Part shown: piece by piece, positions 45,395-57,055 of the stretch
Layout: each line of letters begins with the position of its first letter
Numbering within the stretch: position 1 is the stretch's first letter
Assembly (NCBI GenBank): GCA_951394405.1
Contig: OX596339.1
Location: forward strand, 1,116,001-1,180,000
DNA length: 64,000 nt
Source of the DNA: Coprinellus micaceus
Taxonomy: Eukaryota; Basidiomycota; Agaricomycetes; Agaricales; Psathyrellaceae
Direction: 5' to 3'
Made by a program: the position numbers and the translations under genes
The notes under the pieces: generated by a model
What the model was told of the DNA's origin: nothing
What the model saw: only the letters and a program-made list of their open reading frames with translations
Databases searched by the model: none

Positions 45395-47163
45395 TCAAGC
45401 GAAACCAATAGCGACTCTCCCAGCCGGCGAGATAATATCCGCCTCACTAGCTACTCCGACCCACCCCTTTTCACTCTTGCCTTTGGGAAAGTCCGGGGGC
45501 CGCTCGCCTTGGAGGAAGCACTCCTTCTGCCTCGCAACATACGCCAAGTTCATCGGCGTCTTTGGCACAGCGGGGATGTACATCACTGTGCAAAAACGGA
45601 GGTCAGAAACCCAATCAGACCGCAATCCTTACCAAACGAGAATCGTAAATGGGATGGAGGCTCTCACCAGCTGAATCGCCTGTACCGTTATGGTCGTGCT
45701 CGACCGCGTGGACGACATCACAATGCCAAAAGACGGCGTCGCCTGGGTACACTTTTGGGATAGATGTCATCGTTTTCTCAAGTTGGAGATGGGGGTGGAG
45801 CTCTGGGGTTGGCATTGGGCCTTGGTATCCTCCGTCCCTCGGCCTTATGCCGTGGAATAGGGGATCGGCGACATCTATGGGTCCATATGATTTGAGTGCC
45901 TGGATAGAAGAAGAAGAAGGTGCTATACGCACCGAACTCCCAATTCTTGGGGTCACTTAGAGCGTCCGATGAGCTCCCAGCGGATGTCCGAGGGCGGAAA
46001 AAGGGTCTGAGTATTATGTAGGCGTTTGACAGAAGGACGTCCGGAAAGACTTGGAGGGTTCCTTCACTCGGTGCCGTCTCGCTGAAATGCCGTACCTTCA
46101 TGAGAATGTCACCATAGATACCGGAATGTCTATCAGACTCACCTCATCGCAAGCCATCCTTGGAAAGTCCTGAACACGGTCGACTGATTGGGCCTGCCGT
46201 ACAGGGACGTACGAGCCCCGAAGCGTCCTGCAAGGTCGTATGGATCGTGCTCCTTCCATCTCCCCTCGAAGATATCTTCAAAGCACTTGCGGAATTCGGG
46301 CTCTTCCCATCTCTCAATAGTTCCACCTACGCCACAATCCAGTTGTCGATCGAATTGATGTGAAACGGCAACGTAAAGAGCACGTACCATCGATGTGTGG
46401 GGGGTGGAAGCCCCAGGCCTGCCCGGGCTTCCTGATTCTGAACCTGTCCGCGTACGTCAGAGGCACCGAGAGGTCCACCCCTTCCAATTGCGGTGAAGAA
46501 GATCCCGATTTCAAGTGATACAATTCGTTGAGAAACTTCGATGCGGTGATGAGATTGGGGTGCGACCTTGCCTTCACCTGCGGTTTCGTCCAGCTGACAT
46601 CCCATGGCCGTTAATTGAATTCAGGAACAGGATCAACGGAAGGCCTCTTACTAGAGTTCGAAGAACTGTTTATCGTGCACCGGGAAGCCTGGAAACCGGA
46701 CGTCGAGAGCGTGCTCCAGCCCTGGTCGAGAAGTGATCACAATTCAATTGAAAGCTCACCGTCAACTTCAGGGTTGTCTTTGGCAAACTCCTTCAAATCT
46801 TCCTTCCACTTCACCGCTTCTTCATCGTCTACGATATCCCTGATTACCACCGTCCCCACTCGCTTAATCCTATCGATCGTTTCTGCATCGAGCGCCTCGA
46901 GGTCCTGGAACTTGACCTGCGGAATGTACTGGATCGAGCGCCAGGGCGTTACATCAGCATTTAATGCAGTGAGCCAGACCGAGTCGAATAGTGCTCACAT
47001 CAGACCCCTTTGCCTCGATGCTCGCTACAGCCACTCCCAGCGCAGTGAGAATCTCTCCCCACGATTTCGTAGCCTTCGCTTCAAAATCCGGATAGGTCGT
47101 CGCGATGTCCTTCTTGAGTTGGGCGAAGCGCTCTGGTGGGGGCGGCAGGTCCCCGTTGCTCAT
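45395..47163 (-). CDS. DUF1479 (YbiU-like) protein, putative 2-oxoglutarate/Fe(II)-type oxygenase fold (435 aa)
   Basis: Eight exons on the minus strand (5' to 3'): 47163-46999, 46928-46760, 46688-46652, 46593-46388, 46326-46143, 46081-45933, 45874-45668, 45585-45395. Family blocks: KRVGTVVIRDIVDDEEAVKW, WTKPQVKARSHPNL, QAWGFHPPHIDGG (with an HxD pair as in iron oxygenases), GWLAMSETAPSEGTLQVFP, LHPHLQLEKTMTSIPKV and GDAVFWHCDVVHAVE. Joining exons 6 and 7 needs a 58-nt intron (45875-45932). Without it the frame appears shifted. Substrates of the family are largely unknown, so the oxygenase call is an inference from the HxD...H layout. Fungal members are often in catabolic neighbourhoods, as here. 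Confidence 0.88.
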
Positions 47164-47551
47164 GTTGTCTGGGTGTGCGAATGGGGTGGTAGTCAAGGTT
47201 GAAAGGTGGGAGCAGATCGCGCCTTGCGAGCCCCAGTATCTATATATGTACACCTCCTCATCGAAGTCACTGTGCCGTACTAGCATGGCAATGTGACCAA
47301 CGGTCTCGTGGGTGATCCCCTCACCTCTCCCATGCCAAAGTCCTGGCCACCTACGTGATGGAGGCTTTCGGGCCGCTGGATGTGACCGCGTTACCATCGA
47401 GGTATGAGCGTCAGTGAAGTCATGAGCTGAACAGCGTTAGATTACGGTCCGTAAACGACATCTAAGATAAAGGGCGATTTTTGGTGGGTATATAGGAAAG
47501 GAAGACTGTTTTGAGAAAGAGGCCGACCCGCACGAAATGGAAGACGCGCTG
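47164..47551. other. Intergenic: DUF1479 promoter / tubulin 3' UTR
   Basis: 388 bp between two minus-strand genes. No TATA box is clear upstream of 47163. Confidence 0.4.
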
Positions 47552-50138
47552 TTATTGCTCTTGCTCTTCGGCATAGTCAGCCGTAAGCTCTTCCTGGTAC
47601 TCCTCCTGAGGTTGCTCAGAATACTCTTCCTCATAAGCGCCTTCTTCATCGTCAACGGCAGCTTCTTGGTACTACGCACGCGGATCAGACATGTGTCCTT
47701 GGGGAAATGGTATAGACCAACCTGTTGGTATTCAGAACTAGAGTAAAGTCAGCCAAGTGTTCATCGTGAAGGAAAGGGGTTGATACGTACATCATATCTT
47801 GAATGTTGCTCTCGGCCTCGGAGAACTCCAGAACGTCCATGCCTTCACCGGTGTACCTAATAAAGCTATCCTCAGAGATGAACTCCAAATGGTCAGGCGT
47901 CGCCTCTCACCAATGCAAGAAAGCGCGGCGCTTGTACATCGCAGAGAACTGTACGATGGGGTTAGACATCGAGTTAGCGTAAGAGATCGAAGTCACCCAC
48001 CGCCTCGAGGGTCCGCTTGAAGACTTCTTGGATGGACGTGGAGTTGCTCAACGCCACGGCAGCCTGCAAAAAATAGAGGTTGACACTAGCAGACGGAAAC
48101 ACCATGTCGACGCCTTACCTGAGACTGGCCAACAGGCGGTACACGGCAGAGCGACACCGACACATTGTCAGGAATCCACCTAGAAGAAAGCATCACCCAT
48201 TAATATTGTTCCGTACCTAGGCGAGAAAGGGACCTACTCGACGAAGTTCTGCGAGTTCTTGGTTTGCAAGTCGCGAATAGCGTACTATTCACTGTAGTTG
48301 AGCACTAACAATCGCGTATGCCATAAATTATGGACATACTTCAGCCTAGAGGGTCAAAGAATGACATCGCGTTCTTACACTTAGAAAGTCGAGGCACTTA
48401 CTTCCCTAGATGGAACATTGCCACGGAAAATGGTCGCAGCAGTCAGATATCGGCTAAAAGAGTGGGGTTCAATGTCAGAGGTAGGCGACACCTTAGGACC
48501 GAACTCCTTCGTAGCTTACCCAAAGCGAGGATCACAGGCAACGAAGAGATTCTTGCGGTCAAAAAGCCTAAAGATAGGTTAGGACCGTGAATGGGGCTGC
48601 TCGCACGAAGGAACGGCTTACTCCTTAGTGAGCTCAGAAACGCTAGACTTGTTGAAGGAGGATGCAGCGTTGCCGTAGATCGGTGCGTAGCTCGGCATCA
48701 AGAAATGGAGCTGCAGATCGTCAGACCGAAATATAGGGGGAATAAGAAGGATAAATTGCTCACACGAGGGAAGGGTATCAAGTTCACCCCTAGTTTGCGC
48801 AGATCGCCATTGAGCTGACCAGGGAACCGCAAGCTGGTGCTAACACCACACATAACCTTGGCGATCAAGTTGTTAAGGTGGGAGAATTCGGGGTTCGAGA
48901 TCTTCAATGTTTTAACGCAAATATCATACCTGGGAGAAAGTTTAGTCACGAACCCAGAAAAGCCGGTCGAGTCTTACTCACAGAGCCTCATTGTCAATAG
49001 TGAATGTGAGATCGGAGTTCTCAACGAGTTGGTGGATGGAAAGCATGGCATTGTAGGGCTATCGGCGGGAACTCATGAGGCCGATTTCGTGTCCTTGGAT
49101 TGATGAAGGGAGCGCACCTCAACGACAGTCTCGGAGACCTTGGGAGAGGGGAAGATGGAGTACGTGGAAACCATTCTATCGGGAAATTCCTGAACACGAG
49201 AGTCAGGGACAACGCCCAGCAAAACGAAGGTGCTACACACCTCTCTAAGCTTGGACAGCAGCAGACTGCCGAGACCAGCGCCAGTTCCACCACCTAGGGA
49301 TTGCAGAACCTGGAATCCTTGGAGCGCATCGCACTTTTCGGACTGCCTCCGAACAATCTCCAGGATAGAGTCGGCGAGCTCAGCACCTTGAGAATTATAA
49401 ATTCCTGGGTGACCTCATGAGAATAGAATGTCCGTTACCTTCAGTGTAGTCTAGAATATGATAATGACCAGTGAGAAGACCGGAATATCATAACGTGTGG
49501 CGGTCCACTTACAGCCCTTTGCCCAGTTGTTGCCAGCACCGACCTCTGCGTTCAAGAATGTGTCGGGTCGGAAGAGGCCACCAAGCTTCCCGCCTTTGAT
49601 CTACGCGTCCCTCACAAGTCAACGGTCTGAGGATGGAACAAAAAAGGGGACGCACCTTGTTGCACACTCCTGCCTCCAAATCGACCTGCACACTTCTCGG
49701 CACATACTTGGTGGGTCCCTGACTCTCAACCTCGTCGAAGTACACGCCAACCTACCACTAACTTAATTCAAGGGGAATGAGAGCAACTAAACGATGGTCG
49801 TACGCGTTGGGTCTGCAGGGGGTCGTTTCCTTGGTAGAACTAACGTGCAACGTCAGCATGTCGCGTCTGAAGATCAGCGAAATGGCTCACCCCTTCCTCA
49901 TCCAGCCCATGCTCGGCGAGGAGCATATTCCAAAACACCTCTCCGACCTAACATAGTGGGGAGATGACGAAATCAATACCATCTCCCAGCCAACGCGGAT
50001 CGGCGCTCATCGTTGCTATAGACAAACCTGGTTTCCAGCTTGACCGACCTGTGAGAGCGTTGGGTTTCGTCACTGTGGACCGTGTTTGTGGTGATGTATA
50101 CACACCTGAAGATTGAGAATTTCACGAGACGCAGGCAT
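47552..50138 (-). CDS. Divergent beta-tubulin (469 aa, 22 exons)
   Basis: Exons, 5' to 3': 50138-50106, 50048-50028, 49947-49891, 49839-49804, 49751-49656, 49600-49513, 49450-49439, 49386-49241, 49189-49118, 49058-48982, 48929-48764, 48710-48622, 48567-48520, 48453-48402, 48345-48340, 48284-48238, 48179-48119, 48063-48001, 47948-47911, 47856-47791, 47737-47722, 47671-47552. Beta class is shown by AGNNWAKG(Y)YTEGAEL, the GTP loop [18 protein letters not shown]-like [39 protein letters not shown] and an acidic tail. Differences from canonical beta-tubulin: [20 protein letters not shown] at the N-terminus (Ala for Cys12) and [13 protein letters not shown] (Leu for Glu198). Exons 7 and 15 are 12 and 6 nt. 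It is probably a second, specialised beta-tubulin rather than the main housekeeping copy; that is inference. Confidence 0.93.
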
Positions 50139-50410
50139 GGTGGAGGAGCGTCGAGGAAGGGTGTGGTGGTCGAAGTAGAAGAATGAGCCGTCACCACTGG
50201 CAGAACGCGATCAATTCTGACATATGTACATGTGCAAATCATAGGGGCATAGTTGAGATCACCATGCAGAGTCAAGCGCAGACCCGCTCCAGGCCCTTGA
50301 ACCTGACGAAGGCACGGCCCCGGAGGGAGTCTTCCTCCCATTTACACACCGACTTTGAGTCAGGAGGGAGTCAAGAACAGGCAAGCACAACCCAAAAACT
50401 AGCTATCTGT

Positions 50411-51885
50411 CTAGAAGCCTCCTTCTGCCGTCATGGCAGCGTTCTGAAGTTCTTGCGTGATGACTTGGATGGTTGGCCTCGAGGATGGGGTAAAGGACCA
50501 GCACCGGCAGAGGAGGTTGAACACCTGAGTCGATTTCTTGAGCCACCTGTCTCTTCCATCCGATACCCTCTTCGCTGACGGGATTTGGCGGGAGGTGAAG
50601 GATTTGACGATGTTCCAATCATACCGGTCATCAGGGTATGGGTTCAAACCAGTAAACAACTGCAATGAAAGGTCAGTGGAAATTACATGAACTTGATGTG
50701 GCTTTCATTTACCTCGTAGGCAACACAGGCTAATCCCCAGATGTCTGAATGAAGAGTGGGATTTCTCGCGATCCCATCGTCCTCTTGATCGCTGTCCTCA
50801 TCATCCGAATCTACTGTGGGATCAAACAACAGTTCCGGGGCACAATGACGGATGCTTCCTCCAAAGGTAGTGGTCGTAAAGCCTGTAGGCGCAGAGTATT
50901 CCTCGATGATCCTGGACAGTCCAAAGTCCGTGATGATTGCGCGGCCATCGTCTGTGACCAGAGTATTGCACTGTAATCCGCCCAACGGACATTGTAAGGA
51001 TTTCATTCTAGGCAATGAAATGTCCGAGCCCACTCACGCCCTTGAGGTCCCCATGCACGATTGGTGGCTCCAACGTATGCAAGTATCGAAGGCCGTTCGC
51101 AATGTCCTTGATAAGAGCCAAACGGTCTGCCTTGGGGTTCAGCTCGAGGTACTTCGGTGTGATCCCATTCTTGTAGTACTTGATGACAATGCAGGGGCGA
51201 AGCTCCTGCTTGAAAGCAATTCCCAGAAACTCTGCGATATTTGGGTGGCTGAGCCTCCTGAGGATATTGACTTCGCGATTGAGCCTCTGCGCACAGTTAA
51301 TAGCGATCTAAGTAAGCGAAACTTGGTCACAGTGCGGACAACGGAGCAGAGAAACGACTAACCCTCCTTGCACGCGCAAAGTCGAGCCTGTCCCTCGTGT
51401 ACGCACGGATGGCTTTGATGACGATTGCAACATGATCCTGCAGCATTTTCGTCGGCCTAAGTCCATTTGCCCACCAGAAAGCAGAGACCCACCTCCACAA
51501 CTATGCCCTTCGCCCCAACGTGCGTGGCAACCCAGTCACCGAGATAGACGTCGGAAAAGCCGCCATGTGCAAATGCATACTCGCTGTCGTAGGTGATGGC
51601 CCTCGTTAGATCGCAAGTATCGCGAAGTTCAGCGATGTCTGCGTTGAGCCTTGGCTGTGTGGGGTATTCCACGTTTCTTTGATCAGCAGGAGGGGGGACT
51701 GTTGGTAATGTAACCGACATTGGGGGCTTCTCGCCACTGTCCGGTGTGACTGGTGTACTTAAATCGCTAGTGCTATGTGGTTTGTTTCGAAGATCGGATC
51801 CTCCACGGCCGTACGAGTGAAGCTCGACGCCCGAAGAACTGCTGGAAGATGAGCGTGGGGTGGCGCCTGGTAAGTTCATGCTCAT
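50411..51885 (-). CDS. Protein kinase, TKL-like (407 aa)
   Basis: Exons 51885-51493, 51437-51363, 51286-51038, 50970-50713 and 50659-50411 (minus) give 407 residues. The N-terminal ~95 residues are Ser/Pro-rich. The kinase domain follows: glycine loop AHGGFSDVYLGDW, lysine in VAIVIKAIR, HPNIAEFLGI, catalytic loop VHGDLKGCN (non-RD type, Gly before Asp), DFGLSRI, CAPELL and SDIWGLACVAYE. All catalytic residues are present. An acidic insert (DSDDEDSDQEDDG) lies between the APE-like motif and the F-helix. Kinases of this kind are greatly expanded in Agaricomycetes. The start is the first ATG of a frame that upstream begins at GTG. Substrate unknown. Confidence 0.85.
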
Positions 51886-53261
51886 GATCACGTCAGGATT
51901 GGTATTAATACAGGACGGACCTAAGTGGAGGTGGAGATTGCTTGGGGCAACTTTCGCGGCTTTCGGCGCACAAATTGGGGGCTATATCTGACAGGGGCCC
52001 CGTTTTAGCCATGCTCTCTCCGGCGAACGTCAAGGTTCCAGGGCACGAGGCTGAACGAGGCTCCGCACAGTGCTTCGAGCGGTCCGCCGCTGAAGTTCCA
52101 GGGGCTTCGAAAAGGTGCTCGAATCGGGTGGGATCACCTCGAGGCAGAAGGGTATCAGCAGGCCCGAGCTTTGCCGTCGAGAAAGTAAAGCAAGCTGACG
52201 ATGTCGGGTAGGGGCAAGAACATTTGCTAGCATGGACCCTAGCAATCCCCGTGTCCCCTCTCGTGAAGAAGAGTGATACGTGCCAGGCCAGAGGCGGTTC
52301 CATGAAAGCCTTTGACATGGAGCACGCGTAAGCTTGGAGTGTGGGCTTGATATTGAGGTGGAGATATGTTGGTGTGAACTCCAATGGAAGAACCATGGCT
52401 GAAGAGAGTTGAGTTATATGTGGTTGAATGACCCGCTACAAGAATGTTGAGGTCAGTGATCAGACCACGCCCCAAGTATGTACCGGAAACTCGGGAGGAG
52501 AGGGGTATCACATTAAGTCCGTATTTAGAGCTGCTGTAAGCCTCTTGTCAGACTTTCTCGGCCCGAGAAGGGAGGATAGTTCGCCGCATCTTGACCCCTG
52601 TCGTCAGTCTTTGTCGCATTTGGGGTTTAAGCGCCCGTGCTGCTTTTCTAGAGAGAACGAGGTACTCTTCACATGAGGGATTTTGTGGGATTTTGGGCAA
52701 TATGGGCGCCCGTCTCTCTTCATCTCTGCTTCCAGACAAAAAAGCGAGGTCAACAGACTCTACAGCACTGGCGAGCAGCTGTGAAGGGAGGATCCGATCA
52801 AGAAGTATGCCGCGAGGATCGAATATCAGTCCCATATAGAACCGGTGATTATTGTTGGTCTAATGTAAAATTTCTAGGGTTGTGAACGAGCGGGATGCTG
52901 TACCTGGGGGTTGCAAAGTGAGTGGAGGCTACCTGTCCGTGACCAGCATCAGCAGTATACTACATAGAACAATGGGGACGGAAGGAACAACGGGTGCGGA
53001 GGGAGAGCTGAAAGGGAAAAAGACTCACAAAGCCAATAAATAACAAAAGTAAGGTGAATGGGAGGGAAGGGGAAGGGAAGGGAAGAATGATTGGGGGTAG
53101 ATGGGTAGTCCGAAGTAGCGTTCTTTTGTGAAGAGAGGTAAATATGAAAGGGGATAAGGGGAAGCACGAACTGTCCATCAAGTAGTGCACAGCACCACAT
53201 CCATGATAAATGTCCATACTCCATACTCGGGTCCAAACGTGTAGGAGGGTGTAAAGCAGCA
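51886..53261. other. Gene-poor stretch, 1.4 kb
   Basis: Kinase promoter side and 3' flank of the AT-hook gene. A minus-strand ATG frame at 51905-52396 (163 codons) lies just upstream of the kinase but shows no motif and no clear splice link. Minus 52548-52835 is likewise unsupported. The GGGAAGGGGA-rich run at 53060-53090 is low complexity. Confidence 0.35.
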
Positions 53262-55182
53262 CTAGATCCAGCCTTCACTGCACTTTTTATCAGGTCGCCG
53301 GCTATTTCTCCCTTTGCAGTCCAACTTCCCGCAATCCTGACAGGCATTCATGCAAAAGTTCCTCCCGCCCTTGCCTTTGCAGTCCTGAGACCCACATTTA
53401 CAGCAGTGTCGCGGACTGCGCTTCGCGGTCACGGGTGGGGTTGCGTGAACTTCTTGTTGTGGGGGTGGCGGCGCTGGGGGAGGCGCATCTACAGCTTGTG
53501 CTGCACAGGCGTTCATGGGAGGTCCTCGAGTTAAGCGCCCATAGATAGCAGGGGAATGTGAAGGACTCACGGGTTGCAACGCTGACCGAAGTCCCCACTT
53601 GGGAAGGCGTCGATGATATAGGGACCATCTGCCCATTTACCATCGTCTGGGGCGACATATACGCGTATGGAACAAACGGATACGGGTATGGGAAGTTTTG
53701 GTTTGGCATATTCCCAGTTGTCGCTGTACTTGCCGGTTGCTGCTGGGCAGGAGGGGGAGCTGGGGATTTGACGGCGTTATCTGTGGCTACAGCGGTATTC
53801 TCCCTCCACGCGTTGCTATAGGCTTCCGAGAGGTTCTGTGAAAGCACTTGAGTGACCGAGGGTTTGGGTCAAGGGCGAGCACGCGACTTACGTTGGTAGG
53901 CTCCTCATGTTGGGACTGAAGCGTCTGGCTCTCGTCATCTTGCTGCATGGCGTCTTGCTGCTGCTGCTGCTGTTGGGGTTGTTGGGGTTGGGGCTGTACG
54001 TCCCTCGGTGGCTCCTCTAGATTTGGAACGCCACGCTGGATGGATGTTATCAAGAAACAGATGGTCTCCTTCTTCAGCCCCGCACGCAAAGCGCCATGGA
54101 CCATGTTCCACAGGGACCACGACACACCCAGAGCCTTCCAGTTCCAGATGTTATGCCCGCTCCCCGCGTCCGCATTATCATAAAGGAGTTTCGCCGGAAA
54201 TTCGTCCTTGAGTTTGACGGGCAGGGCGCGGAGGATGGAAGAATCGGTGCTAGCGAACTTTCTCCCTCCGGGTGTAGCCGGTGTGGTGCACTGGGCGCCC
54301 TTGCACACGTACTCACAGCCAATGATGAAGAAGGGCTTCTCGATGTCGTAGATCTTTAGGGGCCCACTGGTGATGCGGCCCTTGTTTAGCAGAGGAGTAC
54401 CGCATTGGGGACAGGCGATCCCGTTGAAAACCAGAGGCAGTGGATCCCAGTAGAGGAAACGGTGTTCTGAGGACGTCCGTGAGGTAGAAGCTGCAGACGC
54501 TGTGAGAGAGAAGTAGGCGGGGGAGGACGGGAGCCAAAAAGTCTTCAAGATCGAATAGAGTGTTGGGATCGGGTTGACCTGATTCGCGTTGGGGGTGACA
54601 GACATGAGGTGGGACTTGAACGCTTCTTCCACGGTGGGACCAGCCGTTGACACGGGGTTGGGAGCTGCCAAGGCTGCAAGGAGGACAGACAAGAACTGAT
54701 TCGCGTCGGTTCGCGCCAACGTGGTCCAGTCGTCGGCCGTTAAGCTGGGATCTATCTGTATCACTGGTTGGGTCGACAAAAATTGCTGCGGTACAGGCTG
54801 CTGAGGGCCAGGGGGATATACCGACATAGCCGAGGGGTACGCGACTGGCTGCTGCACAGTTTCTGGAACGAACTGCATAGGCTGTTGCTACTTGCCGTCA
54901 GCCTCGAACGCGTGCCCCATGCAATACACGCACCTGGGGAGGCCTTTCACGCTTTGTCTTCGACGACCCCGGTACGGATCCAGCGGGCAGACCATCCTTC
55001 CTCGGGCGACCCACTGGTCGTTTGACTTTCGACTGAGAGGGTGTTTCAGTTCCGAGCAGGGCCTTCTTCACGCTGCCCTTGGGACGTCCTGGACGTCGCT
55101 TGGGTGGATCCTCGCCGCCAGATGAGTGCTCGACACTGATTCCAAGGTTGAGAGTCTGCTCCTGAGGAAATTGATTATCCAT
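53262..55182 (-). CDS. AT-hook and cysteine-rich protein (588 aa), unknown function
   Basis: Exons 55182-54934, 54881-53892, 53835-53571 and 53524-53262 (minus) give 588 residues; an acceptor 6 nt earlier for exon 2 would add two Gln. Two AT-hooks near the N-terminus (KRRPGRPKGSVKK and KRPVGRPRKDG) suggest DNA minor-groove binding. Residues ~180-300 hold a zinc-ribbon-like domain (ACPQCGTPLLNKGRI...CEYVCKGAQC) resembling the DUF6729-type domain seen in many Agaricomycete proteins, some linked to transposons. A polyglutamine/proline linker follows. The C-terminus is a dense cysteine cluster (CCKCGSQDCKGKGGRNFC, then CQDCGKLDCKGR). Nuclear chromatin or DNA role is inferred. The domain name is from memory and should be checked. 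Confidence 0.75.
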
Positions 55183-56367
55183 CTTCGAATAAGTGTCTGT
55201 TATGTCTTCTGCTGCCGAGAAATAGGCATGAATTCTGAAACGGTTATAACTGAGCAGTGCGTCCCAAAAATTCAGAGACGTGGAGCATTAACCTGCCGTT
55301 GGATTATCCAGCCCGCCCAAGAGTGGCTTGACTATAGGACCATTTGAGGAATCGCGTGCGTGTACGGGAGGAGGGAAGATAGCGGATTCGGAGAAATGCG
55401 AATTTCGTCCAATCGAGGGTTATCATGCGATTATGTAACCCCCAACTTTCCTACGGTTTGAAAGGCCTCAACAACCGTCCCAAAGGGCCAATTTGCTCGT
55501 AGATCTCGGTGTAACGCGGTTCTGAATGCCACTCGGTAATTTGTCGGAGGACGGCCCATGGTTGTCTACGAATTTCCGAAGAATCGAGTCGAGGCGACCA
55601 TCGTTGTTGATTCTTCCTGACTAACCGTGGCTGTTCGCTGTCCATCAGATGGCCCAATAGGGGCTAATCGATAATCCTCGAGCTTGCCCAGACAGAAACA
55701 GGGTTTTCGAGTATAACCTCGAGAAATGATAAATTATCGGTAGGTGCTGAGATCTCACAAAGTATGGTCCCAAACTCAAAATTCTTCGGTGCCTTGGGAT
55801 GTGTAGGCACTGGGATGGCAAAATAAGCGCCCATCTCAAGTTTGGACACGGGACCTAGATTAGGGGGAGGCTTTCAGAACCCCGTCAGCTTTCGCTATGG
55901 ATGTCGCTAAAATCCCCAATGTTCCGTTCACCAGGACATGTAGTTATCCAAACAAGGTAAAATTAACCACAGTTGCACCCCGGATCCAGGGTTATCGGAC
56001 CACCAGTAACTGGTACTGCCCCTCGACGGCGCCACGCGTAAGTCAGTTCTGATTGATCTGAAAGTCGTATGCATTGGCGCAAGACTCTTATTGAAGTGCT
56101 CCTTATAGATGCGAAGCTTCCGAAAGACATCGGCGTACCTTTATATGGCACGTATACTGGGTAAAAAATAAATGTGTAGACAACATCGAGAAATTGAGTG
56201 CTCGTGCATACATCCCCGGTCAAAGTGGCCCGATTTCTAGACATCTCCGTGGTGCAGACGGTCTCCGCATACACCCTTAAGCCGGCTCTGTCTGTAAGCC
56301 TCCCGTATCTCAAGTGTATCGTACCCCGTGGAGCACAGGACAGGTGCTAGGCTCCCTTCATTATCCT
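55183..56367. other. Gene-free stretch left of the foldback repeat
   Basis: Promoter side of the AT-hook gene (minus), then AT-richer sequence with no supported gene. The short motif ATAAGCGCC at 55825-55835 also occurs at the outer edge of the foldback element, which may hint at a decayed related copy. Confidence 0.35.
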
Positions 56368-57055
56368 CTGGTGTATGGGCGCTTATTCTACTTGAGAGAA
56401 TTGTGCCTCCGACTGAACTGGGAGTCGTGCGTCGTGCATCAGAACATTGTACGGGGTAGCTAGAGCCCTTGGGTAAGTGAATGACAGGTGATGTGTTTTG
56501 TGCTAAGTTCTGGAGTTTTTCTACTGACCACTAGATCTGCAGTCCGGGCGGTAGAATCATGAAAATCGGGGAATGCTATCAAGGCGCTGGGCGGGCCCGG
56601 GCTTCCCGCCTGATGCCACGACAGCCTCAAGTCTTCGCCGTTTGAGGACCTTCGAAAGCATCCCCCAAGGGGTACGTCGAGGAATTCGGCCCTTGGTAGC
56701 ATAGGGTGCTCGCGTTCTACCCAAGTTCCTAGCGGTATTCAGGTTGACCGTGAGAGAGATGTATGCAGACTCCGCGGGTCCTCAAACTGCTAAGACTCGA
56801 GGCTGAGTCACGGCATCAGGCAAGAGGCCTTCCTAGCGCCTTGATAGCACTGCCCAATTTTCATGGTTCCACCGCCCGAACTGCAGAGTGCTCAGTAAAA
56901 AAAAAACTCCACAACTTAGCACAAGACACATTACCTGTCATTCACTTCCCCAAGGGCTATAGCTACCTCATACAATGTTCTGATGCACGACCCACGACTC
57001 CCAGTTCAGTCGGAGAGGTAGAATTCTCTAAGTAGAATAAGCGCCTATGCACCAG
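56368..57055. repeat. Foldback (long inverted repeat) element, about 690 bp
   Basis: The left arm 56368-56650 matches the reverse complement of the right arm 56778-57055 over nearly its full length, with scattered substitutions and small indels and a spacer of about 127 bp. Shared blocks include GGCGCTTATTCTACTT, CCGACTGAACTGGGAGTCGTG, GTGCATCAGAACATTGTA, AAGTGAATGACAGGT and GCTATCAAGGCGCT (written for the left arm). Mirror-image open frames (minus 56460-56702, plus 56763-57035) are a by-product of the symmetry. It looks like a foldback transposon or two head-to-head copies of a short repeat. No clear target-site duplication was found. Confidence 0.75.

Noticed and set aside
45841..45960. Apparent frameshift in the DUF1479 gene
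   Set aside because: A canonical 58-nt intron (45875-45932) restores the frame and the family sequence, so the gene is probably intact.
56460..57035. Two similar small proteins in opposite orientation
   Set aside because: The similarity comes from the inverted repeat arms; the frames are not gene-like.
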